From contig MU858133.1 of NCBI GenBank assembly GCA_033297075.1, forward strand, positions 62,001-126,000: a DNA stretch of 64,000 nucleotides. Reading direction: 5' to 3'. Each line of letters opens with the position of its first letter. Within the stretch, counting starts at the first letter, position 1. A program made the translations under genes and the position numbers. Shown in pieces: positions 57,806 to 64,000 of the stretch. Source of the DNA: Rhypophila decipiens. Its lineage: Eukaryota; Ascomycota; Sordariomycetes; Sordariales; Naviculisporaceae. The notes below the pieces were generated by a model. The model was not told where the DNA came from. It saw only the letters and a list, made by a program, of their open reading frames with translations, and ran no database searches.

Positions 57806-58969
57806 ATGTTGTCCGCGTCCAGCATTCCAACTCAGCTCTTTTCCACCATGACTCCCAAGGCTTCCACCAAACAAACCTCTCAGCGAGATGTTGCCCTTGG
57901 CATCTGGCGACTTGCCCGCTTTCACACCCGCGAGGCCTGGCTCTGCTGGTATCCGGCTGTCTGGGGGGCTTGTGTCGCAGCTGCCACTCAGGGTGTCTCT
58001 CTCGATCTGTACACATTTGCTCGAATCCTGTTTGGCATTTGGAGCAGTGTGACGGCTACTCATGCCGCATTTTGCACTTTCAAGTAAGTCAGGTCCTCCC
58101 TCTATCTTTCAGCCATTCGAGCACTAACAATGGTGAAAAGTGACATCTGCGACCGGAATCTCGATGCGCTCGTGGATCGATGCAAGACTCGGCCCCTTCC
58201 CGCAGGAATGCTCACCGTCCAAGAAGCCATCGCCACTTTTGTTACATGGATCCCGCTCACCCTCTATACCACTCGTCTCACACTGGGCGATGCCGCAGCC
58301 ACGGCATTCATTCCCGTCTGGGTTCTGAGCTTCGTCTACCCCTTTATGAAGCGTCTGATCCCGTTCCCTCAAGTGGTTCTAGGCGCAGTTATTGGAGGTG
58401 CCGTGTTTCCAGGCTGGGCCGCGGTCACGGGTCAGCAACTCCTGGAGGGCGAGCTCAACGATGCGATGCCCCTTTTCTGGGCCACCTTCTTCTGGGTGAT
58501 TTACTTTGACGTCATCTATGCTACTCAGGATTCGCCCGACGATGAAAAGATTGGTGTCAAGAGCCTGGCTGTTTTGTTGGGCAAGAACGTCAAACTGTTC
58601 TTGGCGAGTCTGGGCGGTCTCCAAGTTGGACTTTTTGCACTGGCTGGGGCGAGAGCCAACTTGTCCATGGTCTTTTGGGTCTTGGGACTAGGGGTCTGGA
58701 CGCTGAGTATCCCGTGGCATTTGAAGACACTGGACCTGAAGGATCGACATTCGGGTGGGCGGGTCTTTATGGCGAATATCAAGCTTGGCTTGTATCTGAC
58801 TGGCATTACCCTGGTTGAGTTGGCCCTAACTCGGGTCGAGTTTATGAGTGGATTGAAGGTCCCAGGGGCGGACAAGATGTCTGTTGTTTTGGAAAGTCTG
58901 GGTCTTGGCGAGAAGATGACGAATGGGTCTGCGATTGGCGCTCAGAGCGTTGTGCAGGGAGTTTGGTGA
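57806..58969 (+). CDS. UbiA-type membrane prenyltransferase
   Basis: Two exons, 57806-58083 and 58141-58969; 368 residues. The intron is 57 nt with a CTAAC branch point. A second in-frame ATG at 57848 has a stronger context (CCACCATGAC) and may be the real start. The enzyme transfers a prenyl group to an aromatic acceptor. Both Asp-rich motifs that bind prenyl diphosphate through Mg2+ are intact: FNDICDRNLDALVD and YATQDSPDDEKIGVKS. About eight helices follow, as in 4-hydroxybenzoate polyprenyltransferase and the meroterpenoid-cluster enzymes. Facing the 6-MSAS-type PKS across one promoter, it probably prenylates 6-methylsalicylate or a derived cresol. The prenyl length is unknown. Confidence 0.93.
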
Positions 58970-60185
58970 AACAGCCCGGATGGTTTGGGGGTTGGCAGGG
59001 GAGTGAATGACGGACCAGACGACAATGGTTGGGTATTTACAGGTGATAACGATCTTGGGGTGGTCAAGTTGTGGTATCTGCTTGATGCGATATTAAGGTT
59101 GTTTGGTTTGTCACTAAAATCACTAACAGAGGAAAGGTTACTATACTATAACAATCAAGATGTATTTTCTGCAAGTTCTTGCATCGACGTAAATTTCCAA
59201 TTTCTATTTCCATGCCACCTGACGTTGGGTTCCCATGAAAAGGCCACTTAAATACAAAAGTGAAATAATTGTCACAACAAATGGATACTCACTCTGTTTG
59301 GTCATAGACGACTACCCAGATGAACTGTCCAAGATAATACATATACGGAAGATTTTCTTAGCTAGTCAAGGTTCAACTTCCATCCTTTTGTTCCTGTCCT
59401 TCCTCGGACCAGTATCGGAATAAAATGACGCCCCAACATCTTATCCCTCACCTCAAAGGACTGACAATCAAACCCAAGGGAGACTGCTGATAACGATGAT
59501 AATGAGCCCGCGGCTCAGTCTGGTCAGATCTCCCTAGCAATAACTGAGAAATGTTGCTTTGTCGACCGCACCCCGTTAACTGATGCCACATCCGTTTTGG
59601 GAATATAGGGCACTTTGCTGCATGCCAAGCCTTCGGGTCAGGGGTATTCAGGGGTCCGAATATCTCGGCCGAGAAGTCAACAAACCCCAACCAATCACGT
59701 TGAAATCCGGGCTGCATGAACCGTGCCGCCGTGATGGTTGTGAGTAGAACATTCTATGAGCGGGGAGATGCCATCTGGGTGGGAAGAGTCAATATATGCG
59801 AGGCGAGCCTTCTGTAGTGCAACGTGTGTGGGGGTTCGTTGCCCTGTTTCTGGGAAGAGCTGAATAGATTGCGGCTAGCAGCAAGGTCCCCAGGTCCTAT
59901 TGTAGTAATATCCCACCCGGAGATGTCATTGCTATCGTGCGATTGAGCTCAATGTGGCGTGGATTCTTTACCATGGGAGGAGCCAAACCAGACGGGCAAT
60001 AGTCCATGCGGCGCTCAGGGGCAGATACCCGTAGTAAAGTTCTATCCGCCTGCACATATAAGACCTAGTAGATACCAGGTATCATTTGTTGTATCAAAGC
60101 TTGACCTGCCCGGTTGAGTGCAGTCCTTCTTACTTGCACCACGTGAGTGCCCTGTCGTCTGCGTCCTGCTGTCATACTCGCCAAG
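58970..60185. other. Intergenic, promoter of the FAD oxidase
   Basis: 1.2 kb without a gene. It carries the 12-bp palindrome at 59663-59674 and a TATA-like CATATAAGA near 60055, about 130 bp before the oxidase start. Confidence 0.55.
59663..59674. promoter_or_regulatory. Candidate cluster operator, perfect 12-bp palindrome
   Basis: TCTCGGCCGAGA, a perfect inverted repeat with inverted CGG triplets characteristic of sites bound by Zn2Cys6 dimers. It lies 512 bp upstream of the oxidase ATG. The same 12-mer occurs at 63451-63462. Confidence 0.6.
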
Positions 60186-61863
60186 ATGCTTCGAGGTAGC
60201 ATTGCAGCCGTCCTTGGCTGTGTTCTTTCTCTGCCAATCGCTGTCCATGCTCGACCTTCACGGGGGGGAGAACAGTATGACCCCGCCGTCATCCAAGCCA
60301 TGGGCAACGCAAGTCGTCCTCCGCTTGGCAATCCGACTTTCACCTGCCGAGCTCTCGATATTGCCTTTAGCGGGTCCAGTGTCGTTACACTGCCCAACAG
60401 CACCGTGGGAGCCTATGAAATCCTTACTGAAGTGAACTAGTAAGTCAATCACGACAGCATGCTACCCAGCCTTGTCTGACATGCCCTAGCTCCGAGACTT
60501 GCTGGCTGACTCCAGCTTGTATCGTCACCCCGAGGACAGCAAGTGAGACCGCTCGGGTTATCAAGATCATCGGGTCGGTGCAGACCAAGTTTGCAGTCCG
60601 GAGTGGCGGCCACAAGTCGGCTCCTGGCTTTGCTAGCATTGATGGTTCGGGTGTCCTGATTAGCCTGGCCAATCTTACCACAATCTCCTTGTCCGGCGAC
60701 AAGTCGTCGGTAGTAGTGGGAACCGGTAATCGGTGGCAGGCCGTCTATGACTTCCTTACACCCCAGGGCCTCACTGCCGTCGGTGGACGGGTTGGCATGG
60801 TGGGCGTTGGCGGCTTCCTTCTAGGCGGTATGTACACGTCGCAGTCCACTGCATCTCAATTGTGCCTAACAGGACTGGAACCCTTCTAGGCGGCGTCAGC
60901 TTCATGACCAACGAGCGCGGCCTGGGCATTGACAATATCAAGTCCTTCGAGGTCGTCCTCGCAGACGGACGCATCGTCACGGCCAGCGCCACCCAAAACA
61001 AAGACCTCTACCGTGGCCTCCGAGGTGGCGCATCCAACTATGGCATCGTCACCGCCTTTGAGCTCTACGCCCATCCCCTAGGTACCATCACCTTTGAAGC
61101 CCGCGCGCTCAGCCTCAACCAATCGACCAATGCCATTCGCGCCTTGGCAGAATACCAACTCTCCGCCACCGGCCAGAAAGCAGACCCCTATTCCCGGATC
61201 GACGTAACAATCACCAAAACAGCCGTCAATGTTCTTCTCCTGCACACAAAGCCTGTCGCCTCTCCGGTCCCTGCATTCCAGCCATTCTACAACATTGCCC
61301 CTTTTACACCATTAGCTCCATCCACAAACGCTACCTTGACCACGCTGCTGTTCTTGTCAAAGCAAGCCTTCCCAAATGAACACATTCGCGTTCAAGGCGG
61401 GACATTTACCCACACCGTCAACGCAGATTTCATGGTCCAGGCGTACAACATCTTCTTAGCTGAGACTGCCAATCTCCCGACAGGAGCGACAGCTACTTGG
61501 GTACCGATTGCCATGCCCGCCAGTGTTGCGTCTTTTGCGTCCCGAAACGGCGGGAATCTACTCGGATTATCGGCCGTCCCGCAGGTATGGTACGAGTGGT
61601 ACATCAACTGGAAGAATCCAGCAGATGATGGAGCAGTAGCGGCCACTGTCAAGAATGTGAGGGAGAAATTGGACAAAGCCGCTAGACAAAAGGGCGTGTT
61701 GCTGCCGTATCTGTTTATGAATGTCGCCGGACGGGAGCAAAATGTGCTGGCGAGTTTTGGCAAGAAGAATTTGAATGAGATCAAGGCTGTGGCGAGAAAG
61801 TATGATCCCTCTGGGGTGTTTCAGCGGCTCCAGAATGATGGATATCTCATCCGAGATGCTTAG
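60186..61863 (+). CDS. Secreted FAD-linked oxidase, berberine-bridge-enzyme-like
   Basis: Three exons, 60186-60439, 60490-60827 and 60890-61863; 521 residues. A signal peptide (LRGSIAAVLGCVLSLPIAVHA) indicates entry into the secretory pathway. FAD-binding features: RSGGHKSAPGFASID, whose His normally holds FAD covalently; GNRWQAVYDFL; GGRVGMVGVGGFLLGGGVSF; NIKSFEVVLADGRIVTA; and the family tail ARKYDPSGVFQRLQ. The usual second anchor, a Cys in the GxC motif, is not evident, so FAD may be attached through one bond only. Such enzymes oxidise alcohols or carry out oxidative cyclisations in fungal pathways. Its operator-like site places it with the PKS and the prenyltransferase. Confidence 0.93.
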
Positions 61864-62363
61864 ATACTTGAAGACGGGACCGCAGTAGAGAATAGCTGGC
61901 TTGTGTTGAGTTTATTATTATTATTCTGTCACTGGCACTCTTTTTATTTGTTATTTAGTTGAGCTTTCGTTGTCTTGTTTTGTGTATCAGTAGTAGAAAT
62001 AAAGTCAGTATGAAATCCGATTCGCAAATTGCCATGATGCACAACTCAACACTAAAAGCAACCCAATACTCTCCATATCGGATTAGACAGCAATCAGACT
62101 CTAGGTGCAGCTTTTTGAAATGTTTGGTATGTGAATGGAGGTATGGAGGACTATGCAAGTTCAAATAGGCCAAAGTGTCATTGACAGCAAGTCAACACCA
62201 GTTTCCCGCCACCTCTTTCCCACACATTAACCATTGGCAGTTCCCACGCCTTCGCTGAGTACCTGTCAAAGTACTTGAGAGGAAAGTGCATAATAGTTCA
62301 AGGTTTCCATATTATCTATAAACCAAACAACACCAAATACAACTTGAACCAGACAAAGACCAC
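61864..62363. other. Intergenic between converging genes
   Basis: 500 bp between the 3' ends of the oxidase and the cupin gene, with a short TTA run near 61914. No gene seen. Confidence 0.5.
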
Positions 62364-63245
62364 TCAAACGTTCTTCTTGGTCTCATTCTTGGCAGCCCAC
62401 TCTTCATACCCGCCCGCCTCCTCGATATAAATCCCCTGATTCCCAATATCCTCGCCCCTCTTTACAAACTCAGCTCTTCGTTCCTTCTGCAAGTCCCGAA
62501 TAGCAAATTTCCGCTGAGTCCAGTGACTGGCCATCTTATCACACGCAGCCTGCCAATCCGTCGTCCACTCTGGATAAAAGGGTGCGTACCCCAGCAATCC
62601 ACCGATCCATCTGCCAATCACGATCCCCAGAAACTTCCCCAGTGGTCGTCTGAGTGGTCCCATCCACCACGGCGGGCTGAGGTAACTATCCCCCGCATCA
62701 AACATACTCAGCACTTGGATCGGGTCCGGCTGGACGCCCCTCAGCAAGATATCCTCCTGGTAGCCATACCAATTCTCAAAGAAGGCCTGGTCAAGTTCAG
62801 CTGCTCCGCCTGAGGGACTCGCACTGAGCCAGAACTCGAGAACTGCATCAGGGGCTTGACCAGGCGTGGCGTACAGACAATGGTGCGGTCCAGGCGGGAG
62901 GGCATATTCCCCGTCTTCTTTTGTGAACTGGTGGGGCTTCCCGTTGATCTCGACTGTGAGGGAGCCTTTTTCAACCTTGAAGAATTCCCATTGTCGCGGA
63001 TGAAAATGTGTCGGTGGCTTTTTGCCGGATGCCGAGATTTGGATCACTCTGGGATGGTTGGGCTCGATGCGGACATGGAAGTGGATGTTTCGTCCGGGCG
63101 GAGGGGTGTGTCGGTTTACCACGAAGGCGTTTTCGAATCTGATTGTGGCTAATTAGTAGATGGCAGGATGGAAGGGAAGTACAGGTACTCACTTGCTCAC
63201 GGGGTTGGAGCCCGCTGTGTAGGCAAGGGGCTTTGCAGGTGCCAT
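62364..63245 (-). CDS. Cupin-domain protein with hydrophobic C-terminal segment
   Basis: Two exons, 63245-63193 and 63138-62364; 275 residues. The 54-nt intron has a CTAAT branch point. The N-terminal half is a cupin barrel: THFHPRQWEFFKVEKGSLTV gives motif 1 with His and Glu metal-ligand candidates, and ALPPGPHHCLY resembles motif 2. After the barrel, a segment beginning PLGKFLGIVIGRWIGGLLGY is hydrophobic enough to contact a membrane. Cupins act as isomerases, dioxygenases or cyclases in several fungal pathways; the reaction here is unknown. The palindrome 205 bp upstream links it to the meroterpenoid cluster. Confidence 0.88.
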
Positions 63246-64000
63246 GGTTGTTTAAGGTACAGATTGAAAAGGGGTAAAGATGAGTCGAAATGCTTGATGA
63301 CCAATTTGCAAATGATGTGAGCGTTGGGAAGTCATTGCTCCTCGTTTTATGAACATCTTGCCCGTAAATCTTGTGACTGCATGCGAGTATTGGTGAAAAC
63401 CCCGAGTGGTTCGTCGGGCCATGCAGCGGGCACGGCACGCACCGGGAGCCTCTCGGCCGAGAAAAACATATAAGACGAGCAACCGCAGGAATCGTACGAC
63501 AAGTTCCTGAAATGCACGATTCTGCTTTTTTAAATCAGAAAAATGAACTCGGGGATTAGTCGGTCATGGAAACGGAGCAAGTCGAGCAAAAGGGGCCTTA
63601 TCCGGGGACGAGGCCGAGGGGATTGATAGTGTCATTTGTTCATAACCCTAACCCTGGGCATTCATGTCTGCCAGTCTCATAAACTGAACAAGGCTTAGAG
63701 TCCTGCTAGCCCCTGTCAATACCCGCTCTTTGCTTTGACATTTCAATGGAATGATGAAACAAAACGATAATCGTAGAAACTTTTATATGAGTATTCGATG
63801 CTGCAAATTTGGACGTCTTGTTGTGAGTATTTGATCCCGAACCTTAGACATAGAGTATGTAACATGACACGGACAAGGCCAGACAACGATCAACCACCTG
63901 TCATAGCCAAGGTGACCTTTCAAAAGGAAAAATATTCACTACAGAGAATTTTGCTTTATGTGTGAAATTTGCAGTCATGAAAGCAGGGCTATGAGCGCTA
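63246..64000. other. Right edge, no gene seen
   Basis: Upstream region of the cupin gene and beyond. It holds the palindrome at 63451-63462 and the telomere-like AACCCTAACCCT near 63644, two units only. No coding sequence recognised up to the edge. The cluster may continue beyond it. Confidence 0.45.
63451..63462. promoter_or_regulatory. Candidate cluster operator, perfect 12-bp palindrome
   Basis: TCTCGGCCGAGA, identical to 59663-59674. It lies 205 bp upstream of the cupin start codon, at a typical distance for an activator site. Confidence 0.6.

Noticed and set aside
63642..63660. Telomere-like AACCCTAACCCT, and a similar pair of units near 26262
   Set aside because: Only two units in each place and no subtelomeric array; chance or very old interstitial remnants.
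1..64000. CRISPR arrays, bacterial insertion sequences or a Starship-type captain gene
   Set aside because: No regularly spaced identical repeats, no transposase and no tyrosine-recombinase motif were seen on either strand; the organism is a fungus.

Overview
The window is nuclear DNA of a filamentous ascomycete (Pezizomycotina). Genes carry short introns (mostly 50-90 nt) with GT/AG ends and CTAAC- or CTGAT-like branch points. The content fits as well: a partially reducing and a highly reducing iterative type I polyketide synthase (PKS), a LovG-type hydrolase, a PTH11-like seven-helix protein, a NACHT-ankyrin protein and secreted plant-wall enzymes. The species cannot be named from the sequence. 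Most ORFs opposite the long genes are shadows, and several real genes are visible only after splicing by eye.

Left part (1-26 kb), ordinary and sparse: a small secreted NTF2-like protein, a secreted parallel beta-helix protein, a secreted feruloyl esterase, the clamp-loader subunit RFC3, an anion:cation symporter (ACS) type MFS transporter, a serine hydrolase of the acyl-protein thioesterase family, a seven-exon gene with a PARP-like catalytic domain (15643-17002), a second ACS-type MFS transporter, a cytochrome b561 protein, a small DUF6924-like protein and a multi-exon membrane protein whose frame is not clean. Long stretches between them (8.0-11.1 kb, 17.0-19.5 kb) show no gene.

Middle part (26-46.5 kb): two intron-containing tRNA-Ala genes (anticodons TGC and CGC, same strand) bracket a compact biosynthetic locus. 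It holds a 2,667-residue KS-AT-DH-MT-ER-KR-ACP PKS without a release domain, a divergent FSH1/LovG-like hydrolase that could release its product, an MFS exporter, a seven-helix membrane protein and a cytochrome P450. A CYTH-like gene follows. The inferred product is an alpha-methylated, reduced polyketide, released in trans, oxidised and exported.

Right part (47-64 kb): a NACHT-ankyrin (NLR-like) gene and a degenerate 22-bp minisatellite separate the first locus from a second cluster. This has a 6-methylsalicylic-acid-synthase-type PKS, a divergently transcribed UbiA-type prenyltransferase, a secreted berberine-bridge-enzyme-like FAD oxidase and a cupin protein. A 12-bp palindrome, TCTCGGCCGAGA, lies upstream of the oxidase and upstream of the cupin gene, and a near copy lies between the PKS and the prenyltransferase. 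It looks like the operator of a pathway-specific regulator, and ties the four genes into one regulon. The set suggests a prenylated salicylic acid/cresol-type meroterpenoid. The cluster may continue past the right edge, since no pathway regulator and no cluster P450 is seen here.
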